22,095 bases of DNA from Micromonosporaceae bacterium (lineage in GTDB: Bacteria; Actinomycetota; Actinomycetes; Mycobacteriales; Micromonosporaceae): NCBI GenBank assembly GCA_017354595.1, contig JAFMQQ010000005.1:1-22095 (forward strand), written 5' to 3'. How positions within the stretch are numbered: position 1 is the stretch's first letter; the number at the start of each line of letters is the position of its first letter. The position numbers and the translations under genes were made by a program. The notes under the pieces were generated by a model. It did not search any database, was not told the DNA's origin, and saw nothing but the letters and a program-made list of their open reading frames with translations. Below, piece by piece: positions 7,416 through 14,780 of the stretch.

Positions 7416-8962
7416 TCTCGTACCTGGGCGGTCATGGTGACGATGTTGGTTCCGGTACGGTGTGCGAAGGGCGCGTAGCTCACATCGAAACCCTTGCGCC
7501 GACCGATGTAGGCAAGCAGCGGTCCGTTGACCCAGTTGACCACGGAGCCGTCATACTTGCCCGGGCCACGGAACCCGGTGCGGAAGGCTTGCACGTCGGT
7601 GACGAACAGGTCGTGGCAGACCAGCCGACCGAACGGATGCAGCAGCGGCAGCGTGCTGACGAAGCTCGCCGCGGCGCCGTTGCTCACCTGCATCCGGATC
7701 CCGGCGCTGTTCTCCAGCAGCGGACGCACCGTCTCACCGCTGACGGTCGGAGCCACCAGGTACAGGTCCAGGTCGGTCAACGGCACGTAGCGCTCGGCCA
7801 GCCGCAGCGCGTCCCAGGTGCTGCGCCAGAACTCCACCGCTGCGGCCGCGTCGCGCAGATGGGCGGGCGCCGCCTCGGCGAGCATCGCCGGGCCCAGCTT
7901 GAGCAGCTTGCCGATCAGGCCGGGCAGCGCCGATGTCTGCGCGCCGACCGACGTGGCGAGCCGCTGCGCGTCGTCGGCGGCCAGGTAGGCGCGGGACTGC
8001 ACGACATAGGTACGCCCGCCGATCTGGGTGATCTCGTCGGTCGGCAGGTTGTCGTACACATTGGAGATATAAACCAGGAACACCTTGTACCGCAGGAAAG
8101 CCAGCGCGGTCATCGGCTGGGTGGCATCCAGCACCAGCGAGCTGACGTGTTCGCCGTGTTCGGTCACCGCGGTCCGGGCCCGCTCCAGCACATGCGGCGA
8201 GTAGTCGCACATCAGGTAGTGCAGCCGCCGGTAGTACTCCGTGCCGTGCTCGCGGTCCAGCCGGGCAAACTCCTCCAGCCAGACCTTGGCCTGGTTTCCG
8301 TTACCCACGCCCAGTTCCACCACGAACAGTTCGTCGGGCAGCGCGTTGCGGGCGGCGAGCGAGTCCCACAGGTCGAACAGCTCGCCGATCATCGCCCGCA
8401 CCGCGCCACGGTTGCGGGCATCGCTCTCCCCACCCGGCAGCGCCTGCTCGTACCGCTGCCCGGTCGCCTCCTCCCACAGCTCCAACGCTCGCCAGTAGAG
8501 GGCGTTGAAGTCCCAGAGCAGGCTGCCACTGGTGCGCTGCCACGGTTCCAGGGCCAAACGCTGCTGCGCCGCCGGGTCGGCGTGCTCGCGCAGCACCCGC
8601 GCGGTCAGCTCCTTCAACGGCAGGCCGCCGGACTGGTCAGTGCCGGGCAACTCGCCGCAGCGCCGGATGTCCAGCGCCAGCTCGAGATGGTCGGCCTTGG
8701 TTTGGGCTAGGTCGCCCTCATCGGTCTGGGCCAGGTTGCCGTCGTCGAGCAGGCCGTCGGGCGGCTCGGCAGAAAGGATCGGGCGGGCGTCGACCACGGT
8801 GCGGAAGTTGTTGCGGTACTGGATCCAGTCGCAGACCAGCCGCACCCGGGACAGGTCCACAGTGTCCTCGCGCAGTGCCTCCACCACGGGGCCCAGCGAG
8901 GCGACCACATCCACCGCCTTCTCGCCGCGCATCTTCGCGTCGGGCCGGATGTCAACCAGCAT
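7412..8962 (-). CDS. SAM-dependent methyltransferase-like protein (MidA-like fold), role unknown
   Basis: A 516-residue protein. I chose ATG at 8962, which has GAGGGGG 6 nt upstream and overlaps the metF end by 11 nt. A longer reading from 9004 would run further into metF. Residues 1-200 match nothing I know and include an 8-residue duplication (LAQTDEGD-LAQT, residues 78-88). From about residue 213 a class I methyltransferase fold is visible: motif I VVELGVGNGN, an acidic MCDYSPHVLERA strand, LDATQP, and ISNVYDNLPTDE, which resembles the MidA/NDUFAF7-type segment. MidA methylates an Arg of complex I, but the N-terminus differs. Coupled both to metF and to metK, it probably uses the SAM made here. 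The acceptor is unknown. Confidence 0.85.
   Translation of the reverse strand: MLVDIRPDAKMRGEKAVDVVASLGPVVEALREDTVDLSRVRLVCDWIQYRNNFRTVVDARPILSAEPPDGLLDDGNLAQTDEGDLAQTKADHLELALDIRRCGELPGTDQSGGLPLKELTARVLREHADPAAQQRLALEPWQRTSGSLLWDFNALYWRALELWEEATGQRYEQALPGGESDARNRGAVRAMIGELFDLWDSLAARNALPDELFVVELGVGNGNQAKVWLEEFARLDREHGTEYYRRLHYLMCDYSPHVLERARTAVTEHGEHVSSLVLDATQPMTALAFLRYKVFLVYISNVYDNLPTDEITQIGGRTYVVQSRAYLAADDAQRLATSVGAQTSALPGLIGKLLKLGPAMLAEAAPAHLRDAAAAVEFWRSTWDALRLAERYVPLTDLDLYLVAPTVSGETVRPLLENSAGIRMQVSNGAAASFVSTLPLLHPFGRLVCHDLFVTDVQAFRTGFRGPGKYDGSVVNWVNGPLLAYIGRRKGFDVSYAPFAHRTGTNIVTMTAQVRE
8699..8746. repeat. Two tandem 24-bp units inside the methyltransferase gene
   Basis: Units 8699-8722 and 8723-8746 match at about 19 of 24 positions and stay in frame, encoding the duplicated (D/N)LAQT-containing octapeptide near residues 74-89 of the methyltransferase. 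A recent in-frame duplication is the simplest reading. Confidence 0.6.
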
Positions 8963-9905
8963 TCGGTACCCCCTCAGCGCGCTGTGCCGCGTGCGCCGGC
9001 CCACCGGGGCCCAGCCGCGCCGCTTCGAGAATCTCCGGCACCACCTGTTCGGCGCCGAAGGCCATCACGTGCGCGCCTGCCACCCCATCCACAGTGGACA
9101 ACCACTGTAGTGTCTCGACACACAGCCGGGCACCTTCGGCGGCGACGCGGTCCCCCGGTACGCCGCGCAGCCGCGCGACGATCGCGTCGGGTACGTGGAT
9201 GCCCGGCACCTTGGTGCGCATGTACTCCAGCGAGCGCAGCGACCGGACCACGCCGACGCCGGCGAGTATGCCGCACCGGTCCGGGATGCCCAATTCGCGG
9301 ACGTCGACCATCCAGCGCTCGAACATTTCCCGATCGAAGACGAACTGCGTCTGGACGAACTCGGCACCGGCGGCGACCTTCTTCGCCAGCCGCTGGGCGC
9401 GGAAACTCTGCGGCGGCGCGAACGGATTCTCCACCGAACCGATCAGCCACCGCGGCGCCGGGTTCACCGGCCGGCCACTGATCAGCCGGCCGTTGTCCCG
9501 CATCGTCCGCGCGGTCCAGACCAGCTGCACACCGTCCAGGTCGAACACCGGCTTGGCATCGGGATGGTCGCCGAACTTCGGGTGGTCGCCGGTGAGCAGC
9601 AGCACGTTGGGCACGCCCAACGCACCGGCGGATACCAGCTCCGACTGCAACGCCAGCCGGTTGCGGTCGCGGCAGGTCAGCTGTACCACCGGTTCCACCC
9701 CGGCGCGCATCGTCAGTACGCCACCGGCGAGGCTGGACAGGCGCACATGCGCACCCTGGTTGTCGGTGATATTCGCGGCGTCGACCCAGCCGCGCAGCAG
9801 CTGCGCCTTGTCGGTCACCGCGTCCGGGTCGGCGCCCCGGGGCGGCCCGATCTCGGCGGTCACCACGAACCGCCCCGACCGCAACGCCTCGGCGAGCCGG
9901 CTCAC
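8952..9905 (-). CDS. metF: Methylenetetrahydrofolate reductase, acetogen/methylotroph (MetF of MetVF) type
   Basis: A 317-residue MTHFR TIM barrel interconverting methylene-THF and methyl-THF. TAEIGPPRG near residue 17, ANITDNQGAHVRLSSLA, QLTCRDRNRLALQSEL, NVLLLTGDHPKFGDHP and KPVFDLDGVQLV are visible. These are the variants I associate with MetF partners of MetV in acetogens and with methylotroph MetF2, not the E. coli-like MetF. The GTG start at 9905 overlaps the MetV-like stop as GTGA, and the end overlaps the methyltransferase by 11 nt. With PurU next door, the enzyme may work in the oxidative direction, clearing methyl-THF (inference). The family is sure; the direction and electron partner are not. 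Confidence 0.93.
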   Translation of the reverse strand: MSRLAEALRSGRFVVTAEIGPPRGADPDAVTDKAQLLRGWVDAANITDNQGAHVRLSSLAGGVLTMRAGVEPVVQLTCRDRNRLALQSELVSAGALGVPNVLLLTGDHPKFGDHPDAKPVFDLDGVQLVWTARTMRDNGRLISGRPVNPAPRWLIGSVENPFAPPQSFRAQRLAKKVAAGAEFVQTQFVFDREMFERWMVDVRELGIPDRCGILAGVGVVRSLRSLEYMRTKVPGIHVPDAIVARLRGVPGDRVAAEGARLCVETLQWLSTVDGVAGAHVMAFGAEQVVPEILEAARLGPGGPAHAAQRAEGVPNAG

Positions 9906-10498
9906 GATACCGGACCCGCCCGGTTCGGTGGTTCAGCGTGGATCGGTGATTCAGCGTGGATCGGTGATTCAGCGTGGATCGGTGATTCAGCGTGGATCGG
10001 TTGCCCGGCCCGCAGATCGGCTGACGTCCAGAGGTTGTCGTCGCGACCGAGCCAGTAGTTCACCCAGGAGCTACGCCCCCACTCCCGGTGGTCGACCGGG
10101 CGGTGCAGGCGCAGCAGGTCGGACTCGTGACCGCCCTGCTGCGCCCGCTCGACGGCCACCACCCAGACACACCGCATCTCCGGGTACACCTCGCAGGCCC
10201 CGGCCGGGGAGACGCCGCCGCAAGGCCCGTTGCGCAGCTGCTTGGGGCAGCCCATCGGACAGGCGTATCCGGTCACCGGAAGCGCGCACTGGGCGCACAT
10301 CCGGCAACCGAACAGCCGCTGCTTGGCGATCCGTTCGCCGGCGGTGAACCACCGGTACGCCAGCGGCATGCGTACCAGCCGGCGTGCCACCGCGCGGTAG
10401 AACCGGTTCGGTGCGACCCACCGCTGGATGCCGTACGCACGGCGGGCGGACAACCGCGGCACGGTAGGGCGCGGCGCATCGCTACCCGACCGGTACAT
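9902..10498 (-). CDS. MetV-like protein (MTHFR C-terminal, Cys-rich metal domain)
   Basis: About 198 residues if started at ATG 10498; the ribosome site there is weak, so the start is tentative. After a basic, aromatic N-terminal region comes the Cys-rich block FGCRMCAQC, then CPMGC, NGPCGG, a Cys in GACEV, and RCVW. This is the signature of the MTHFR C-terminal family (PF12225), which in acetogens is MetV, the metal-binding partner that forms a complex with MetF. The gene order metV-metF with a GTGA overlap fits that partnership. The C-terminus carries a tandem hexapeptide (ESPIHA) encoded by 18-bp repeats, outside the conserved domain. It is the first gene of the minus-strand operon, behind the divergent promoter region shared with purU. 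Confidence 0.85.
   Translation of the reverse strand: MYRSGSDAPRPTVPRLSARRAYGIQRWVAPNRFYRAVARRLVRMPLAYRWFTAGERIAKQRLFGCRMCAQCALPVTGYACPMGCPKQLRNGPCGGVSPAGACEVYPEMRCVWVVAVERAQQGGHESDLLRLHRPVDHREWGRSSWVNYWLGRDDNLWTSADLRAGQPIHAESPIHAESPIHAESPIHAEPPNRAGPVS
9932..10003. repeat. Four tandem 18-bp units at the 3' end of the MetV-like gene
   Basis: The unit TTCAGCGTGGATCGGTGA occurs at 9932-9949, 9950-9967 and 9968-9985 without change, and at 9986-10003 with the last bases altered. On the minus strand it encodes repeated ESPIHA, so copy-number change would keep the frame. The array is about 27 bp before the metF start, so it also sits in the metV-metF junction. Confidence 0.9.
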
Positions 10499-10651
10499 GT
10501 GTCCAGCGTGGACGGATGCCCCTGGTATGTCATTGCGTCGATCGCCAAAGCCGGCCGATCTTTCTTGTGTTCCGGCGCGAGGCAGCCACCACCGCGGGAC
10601 GGGCTCGCCGAGCCAGGCAGGCGCGCAACCGGAGGGCATGCCAGATGCGGA

Positions 10652-10668
10652 TTGTGCGACCCGCACAA
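10652..10668. promoter_or_regulatory. Palindrome TTGTGC-N5-GCACAA, candidate PucR operator
   Basis: TTGTGCGACCCGCACAA is a perfect inverted repeat with 7-bp arms and a 3-bp centre. It lies between the divergent MetV-like (ATG 10498) and purU (about 10736) starts. The same arms occur in the palindrome upstream of pucR (20241-20256), with a spacer 1 bp shorter. A further half-site TTGTGC lies at 10685-10690. No other clear feature was found in 10499-10735, and I could not place confident -10/-35 boxes. Confidence 0.6.
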
Positions 10669-10735
10669 CGGCTCGGGAGTAGTTTTGTGCCGCGCTCCGG
10701 TGAGCCACCAGGCGGACCGCGGGCATTCTGAGCCG

Positions 10736-11704
10736 GTGGATGCCGCACAACCGACCAACAGCGCACCCGTTCCGGGTGGCGTACCGGTACCCGGAAACGT
10801 CGCCTTGTCGGCGGTACCGGTACCGGACGACCGCTACCGGGATCTCGGCCGGCTGTTGGTGGTCTGTCCGGACCGGCCGGGCATCGTCGCCGCGGTGACC
10901 CGGTTCCTGCACCAGCACAGCGCGAACATCACCGAATCGCAGCAGTACTCCACCGATCCGTTCGGTGGCACCTTCTTCCTGCGGATCCAGTTCTACCTCG
11001 CCGACCTGGCCGGGGTGGTGGACCGGCTGCGGGAAGGGTTCGCCGCGGTGGCTGGCGGCTTCGGCATGCGGTGGCGACTCAGCCAGGCCGGCACGGTGAA
11101 GCGGGTCGCCCTCTTCGCATCCCGCGCCGACCATGCGCTGCAGGAGATCCTGTGGCGTAACCGCGCCGGCGATCTGCACGCCGAGATCGGCATGGTCATC
11201 TCCAACCATCCCGACCTGTACCCGGTGGCGGCCGCGTGGGGGGTGCCGTACCACCACATCCCGGTGAGCCGGCAGACGCGGGTGGAGGCGGAGCGCGCGC
11301 AGCTGGACCTGTTACGCGGCAACGGTGAACGCGGCGACACGGACCTGATCGTGCTCGCCCGCTACATGCAGATCCTCTCCCCCGCGTTCCTGGCCCAGTA
11401 TCCGAACCGGATCATCAATATCCACCACGGTTTCCTGCCCGCCTTCGTGGGCGCCAACCCGTACCAGGGGGCGCACGACCGCGGTGTGAAGCTGATCGGC
11501 GCAACTGCTCACTACGCGACCGAGGAGCTGGACGCCGGCCCGATCATCGAGCAGGATGTGGCCCGGGTGGACCACCGGCACGATGTGGCGCAGCTGCGCC
11601 GGATCGGCCGGCAGGTGGAGCGGGATGTGTTGTACCGCGCGGTCTCCTGGCACCTGGAGGACCGGGTCCTGGTACACGGCAACAAGACCATCGTCTTCGC
11701 CTGA
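10736..11704 (+). CDS. purU: Formyltetrahydrofolate deformylase
   Basis: PurU hydrolyses 10-formyl-THF to formate and THF. An N-terminal ACT domain (about residues 38-115, opening LLVVCPDRPGIVAAV) is followed by the formyltransferase-type domain with NIHHGFLPAFVGANPY and GATAHYATEELDAGPIIEQD. Predicted catalytic residues are Asn228, His230 and Asp266. The start is unsure. GTG 10736 gives 322 residues; in-frame GTG 10700 and TTG 10685 (with GGGAG at 10675-10679) would lengthen an already Pro/Val-rich N-terminal extension that other PurU proteins lack. It is divergent from the MetV-like operon and its stop overlaps the ribosome site of the MetE-like gene. In methyl-group catabolism PurU regenerates THF and releases formate; that is the role I infer here. 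Confidence 0.93.
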   Translation: MDAAQPTNSAPVPGGVPVPGNVALSAVPVPDDRYRDLGRLLVVCPDRPGIVAAVTRFLHQHSANITESQQYSTDPFGGTFFLRIQFYLADLAGVVDRLREGFAAVAGGFGMRWRLSQAGTVKRVALFASRADHALQEILWRNRAGDLHAEIGMVISNHPDLYPVAAAWGVPYHHIPVSRQTRVEAERAQLDLLRGNGERGDTDLIVLARYMQILSPAFLAQYPNRIINIHHGFLPAFVGANPYQGAHDRGVKLIGATAHYATEELDAGPIIEQDVARVDHRHDVAQLRRIGRQVERDVLYRAVSWHLEDRVLVHGNKTIVFA

Positions 11705-11714
11705 GGAGGCCGGG

Positions 11715-12758
11715 ATGGCTGACCCTTCGATGGCTGACCCACCGGTGGCCGGCCCGGTACCCGGCCGCCTGGTCACCACGGTGGTCGGGTCCTACTCGGT
11801 ACCCGAGTGGCTGGACCGGCTGAAGACCGACGCGTACCAGCGCCGGATCGGCCGCCGGCACCTGGCCGACATCCACGATGTGGCCATCAAGGCGGCCATC
11901 AAGGACCAGGAGCGGTGCGGGCTGGACCTCGTCTCCGACGGCGAACTGCGCCGGGACAACGACATCGACTACCTGCTGGAGCGCCTCCCCGGCGTGCAGA
12001 TCCCGCACGCCGCCAAGACGGACTACTACGACTACTACGAGGCCGTGGTCACCCGGCCGCTGCCGGAGACCGACACCGATCTGGGCTTCACCGCCGACCT
12101 TGAGTTCACCCGGGCGCAGACCGACCTGCCGGTCAAGTTCTCCTTCACCGGGCCCTTCTCCCTCTCCCGGCGGATCAGGGACCAGGCCTACTCCCGCCCC
12201 GGCGACCTGGTGCTCGCGTTAGCCCGGCGGCTGAACGCGGAGGCGCGCCGGCTGGCGGCCGCCGGCGCCGCCATGCTGCAGATCGACGAGCCGTTCCTGG
12301 CCGGGTACCCGGAGGATGTCGGGCTGGCGGCCGAGGCGGTGAACGTGGTCATCGACGGCGTGGACGCATACTGGGCGCTGCATGTCTGCTACGGCAACAG
12401 GTACGCCCGACCGTCCTGGGAGGGGCACTACGACTTCCTGTTCCCCGCGGTGCTCCGTACCGGCATCCACCAGCTGGTGCTGGAGTTCGCCCGCAAGGGC
12501 GGCGACGATCTGCACCTGCTGCGCAAGCATGACTGGGACCGTGCCGTCGGGCTGGGCTGTATCGACGTCAAGTCCGAGACGGTGGAGACGGTGGAGCAGG
12601 TCGCCGGCCGGATCCGCCGCGGCTTGGAGTACGTGCCGCCGGACCGGCTCTACGTCAACCCGGACTGCGGGCTGCGCCACCTGCCGCCGGCCGTGGCCCG
12701 AGCCAAGCTGCGCGCGATGGTCGAGGGGGCGGCGCTGGTCCGCGCCGAGCTGGCTTAG
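11715..12758 (+). CDS. Short cobalamin-independent methionine synthase-like protein (core MetE)
   Basis: A 347-residue protein equal to only the C-terminal catalytic half of MetE (about 750 aa in E. coli). Zinc and homocysteine-site residues are present: His223 and Cys225 (HVCYGN), Glu257 (LEFARKG) and Cys318 (NPDCGL). The conserved SDGE and QIDEP motifs are also seen. It should therefore activate homocysteine and methylate it to methionine. Without the N-terminal half, the methyl donor may be a methylated corrinoid protein or another donor instead of methyl-THF polyglutamate, as shown for other core methionine synthases. ATG 11715 has a perfect AGGAGG (11704-11709) that overlaps the purU stop. 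The N-terminus starts with a doubled MADP. Its stop overlaps the stop of the convergent response regulator. Confidence 0.9.
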   Translation: MADPSMADPPVAGPVPGRLVTTVVGSYSVPEWLDRLKTDAYQRRIGRRHLADIHDVAIKAAIKDQERCGLDLVSDGELRRDNDIDYLLERLPGVQIPHAAKTDYYDYYEAVVTRPLPETDTDLGFTADLEFTRAQTDLPVKFSFTGPFSLSRRIRDQAYSRPGDLVLALARRLNAEARRLAAAGAAMLQIDEPFLAGYPEDVGLAAEAVNVVIDGVDAYWALHVCYGNRYARPSWEGHYDFLFPAVLRTGIHQLVLEFARKGGDDLHLLRKHDWDRAVGLGCIDVKSETVETVEQVAGRIRRGLEYVPPDRLYVNPDCGLRHLPPAVARAKLRAMVEGAALVRAELA

Positions 12759-13441
12759 CCTCCCGGGCTCGCCGACCCGGGGGAGACCAGCCCGGTTTCG
12801 TAGGCGGCGACGACGGCCTGTACCCGGTCGCGTAGGTCGAGTTTGGTGAGGATCCGGGTGATGTGTGTCTTCACGGTGGCCGGGCTGAGCACCAGCTGCT
12901 CGGCGAGTTCGGCGTTGGACAGACCGCGGGCCACCAGGATGAGGACTTCACGTTCCCGCGGGGTCAGCCCTGCCAGGTCCCGGTGTAGTTGGGAGCCGTG
13001 CGGTTCCGGTCGGGTGAATCGCTCCACCAGCCGCCGGGTGATCAATGGGGCGAGCAACGCGTCGCCGTCACGCACCACTCGTACCGCATGCACGAGCTGG
13101 TCCGGGCGGACGTCCTTGAGCAGGAAGCCGCTGGCGCCGGCGGTCAGGGCCGTGTACACGTACTGGTCTAGATCGAAGGTAGTCAGAATGATGATCCGCG
13201 GTGAGTCGTCCGAGGCGGGCCGGGCAGCCAGAATCCGGCGGGTTGCCGCGAGGCCGTCCAGCACCGGCATCCGCACGTCCATCAGGACCACGTCCGGTCG
13301 GGTCGCTCGGGTCAGTGCCACCGCCTGCTCCCCGTCGGCGGCCTCGCCGACCACCTCGATCCCGTCGGCGGCCAGGATCATCGCGAAGCCGGCCCGGACC
13401 AGCTCCTGGTCATCGGCGATGACCACCCGTGGCTCGGTCAT
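12755..13441 (-). CDS. LuxR/NarL-family response regulator
   Basis: A 228-residue response regulator. The receiver domain (residues 1-125) has acidic Asp10/Asp11, the phospho-acceptor Asp55 (VLMDVRMP), a Thr switch residue (ILTTFD) and Lys in LLKDV. A C-terminal LuxR helix-turn-helix (about residues 163-225, LTPREREVLILVARGLSNAE) binds DNA. The ATG at 13441 overlaps the kinase stop as ATGA, so the pair is translationally coupled. The stop TAA overlaps the convergent MetE-like stop by 3 nt, leaving no space for a terminator. By context it probably controls the divergent ABC transporter behind the kinase gene (inference). Confidence 0.95.
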   Translation of the reverse strand: MTEPRVVIADDQELVRAGFAMILAADGIEVVGEAADGEQAVALTRATRPDVVLMDVRMPVLDGLAATRRILAARPASDDSPRIIILTTFDLDQYVYTALTAGASGFLLKDVRPDQLVHAVRVVRDGDALLAPLITRRLVERFTRPEPHGSQLHRDLAGLTPREREVLILVARGLSNAELAEQLVLSPATVKTHITRILTKLDLRDRVQAVVAAYETGLVSPGSASPGG

Positions 13442-14628
13442 TGGCCGGACCCGGGCTCGGCAGCGAAGGGGTCCGCGACGATGGGGATCCGCGCGCTGAC
13501 CTGGAAGCCGCCGCCCGGTCGGTGACTGGTGCGTAGTGTGCCGCCGTAGAGGGCCAGCCGCTCGGCCAGTCCGACCAGGCCTGCCCCGGCGCCGGTGGGC
13601 GCGGCGGGTGGCTGCGCGGCGCCGTCGTCGCTGACCTCGATGCACAGGTCGCCAATGCGGGTCGGTGCCACGACCACCGTCGTGGTCGCTCCCGGGGCAT
13701 GCCGCAGCGCGTTCGTCAACGCCTCCTGCACTATCCGGTACGCGGTGATCTCTACGCCCCGCGGCAGCCGGAGAGCGGACCGGTGCAGGGTGACCGGCTG
13801 CCCCGCCGCGCGTACCCGCTCGACGAGGGCGTCCAGCCGATCCAGCCCGGGCTGTGGCGCGAGCGGCTCGCCGTCGCCGGGCGGGTTGAGGACGCCGAGC
13901 AGATGGCGCAGTTCCGCCATCGCCTCCCGACCGCTGGCCCCGACCGCACGTACGGCTCGCCGGGCCAGGTCGGTTCCCGTCTGCCCGGGGGCGGCCGGGT
14001 CGAGTACCTTCTCGGCGGCGCCGGCCTGGACCACCATGACGCTGACGTGGTGGCTCACCACGTCGTGCAGCTCCCGGGCGATCCGGGCCCGTTCCTCGGC
14101 CACCGCCGCTCTGGTGGCCGCGGCCTGCCCGGCGCGCAACGCGTCAGCGCGTTGGGTGGCCGCCTCGGCGCGGGACCTGGTGGCGCGGATCGTCACGCCG
14201 AGCAGGGCGAACGGCGTGAGTACGGCGAAGGCGCTGGCCCAGGCCGGTATCGGCAGGGTGACCCGGTTCACCGTGAGCGCGACGGCGACACAACTGGCGA
14301 GCAGGGCACCCAGCGACAGCGGCACCCACCGGCCGTGCGCCGCGACCGAGTACGCACCGAGCAGGACCGCGACCACCACCACCCGGCTGCTGCCCCGCCC
14401 GTCGAGGGTGAGTGCGGCGGTGAACTGGATGGCGTATCCGGCCACCGGCCACCGGCGCCGCACCGCCAGCGGCGCGGTCACCAGCAGGCTCAGCCCGGCC
14501 GGTACCGCCCGGCCGTGATGCAGCGCGACCGCGAGCGCCAGCACGGAAAGCACCGCGGCCAACGCGCCATCGACCAGCACCGGACGTCCGCGTACCCGCA
14601 CCGCCAGTGCCATCACTCGCCGGAGCAT
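13438..14628 (-). CDS. Sensor histidine kinase (HisKA_3 type)
   Basis: A 396-residue kinase from ATG 14628; GTG 14667 would give 409. The N-terminal part has four to six hydrophobic helices (about residues 15-150) with little extracytoplasmic sequence, as in intramembrane-sensing kinases. A dimerisation/phospho-acceptor region follows with ELHDVVSHHVS (phospho-His about 188). The HATPase domain has IVQEALTNALRHAPG (N box) and GAGAGLVGLAERL (G box). It phosphorylates the coupled LuxR-type regulator. The gene is divergent from an ABC transporter, a common actinomycete arrangement in which the pair senses membrane or antibiotic stress and induces the pump. The ligand is unknown. Confidence 0.93.
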   Translation of the reverse strand: MLRRVMALAVRVRGRPVLVDGALAAVLSVLALAVALHHGRAVPAGLSLLVTAPLAVRRRWPVAGYAIQFTAALTLDGRGSSRVVVVAVLLGAYSVAAHGRWVPLSLGALLASCVAVALTVNRVTLPIPAWASAFAVLTPFALLGVTIRATRSRAEAATQRADALRAGQAAATRAAVAEERARIARELHDVVSHHVSVMVVQAGAAEKVLDPAAPGQTGTDLARRAVRAVGASGREAMAELRHLLGVLNPPGDGEPLAPQPGLDRLDALVERVRAAGQPVTLHRSALRLPRGVEITAYRIVQEALTNALRHAPGATTTVVVAPTRIGDLCIEVSDDGAAQPPAAPTGAGAGLVGLAERLALYGGTLRTSHRPGGGFQVSARIPIVADPFAAEPGSGQ

Positions 14629-14745
14629 GCCCCAGTCTGCCGGATCCGGCCGGGGGTACACATCCACCGGTGCTCGTACATCGCTGGGATGACCGCGTCG
14701 TCGGCTTGCGACCCGCGCTGGACGCGCCACCGGCACCTGCGCCGC

Positions 14746-14751
14746 TAGCCT
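14746..14751 (+). promoter_or_regulatory. Possible -10 element (TAGCCT) of the ABC transporter operon
   Basis: TAGCCT lies 29 nt before the ATG at 14781. It would place transcription start about 22 nt upstream, leaving room for the GGAG ribosome site (14771-14774). No convincing -35 is seen at the right spacing, so support is weak. Confidence 0.3.
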
Positions 14752-14780
14752 GACCGCAGCATCGTCCACAGGAGACAGAG

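Noticed and set aside
9090..9107. Inverted repeat ACAGTGG-ACAA-CCACTGT
   Set aside because: It lies inside the metF coding region and is largely explained by the recurring GTCCAC-type palindrome; no regulatory reason seen.
9932..10003. CRISPR-like array
   Set aside because: Units are directly adjacent with no spacers and are in frame within a gene; a tandem repeat instead.
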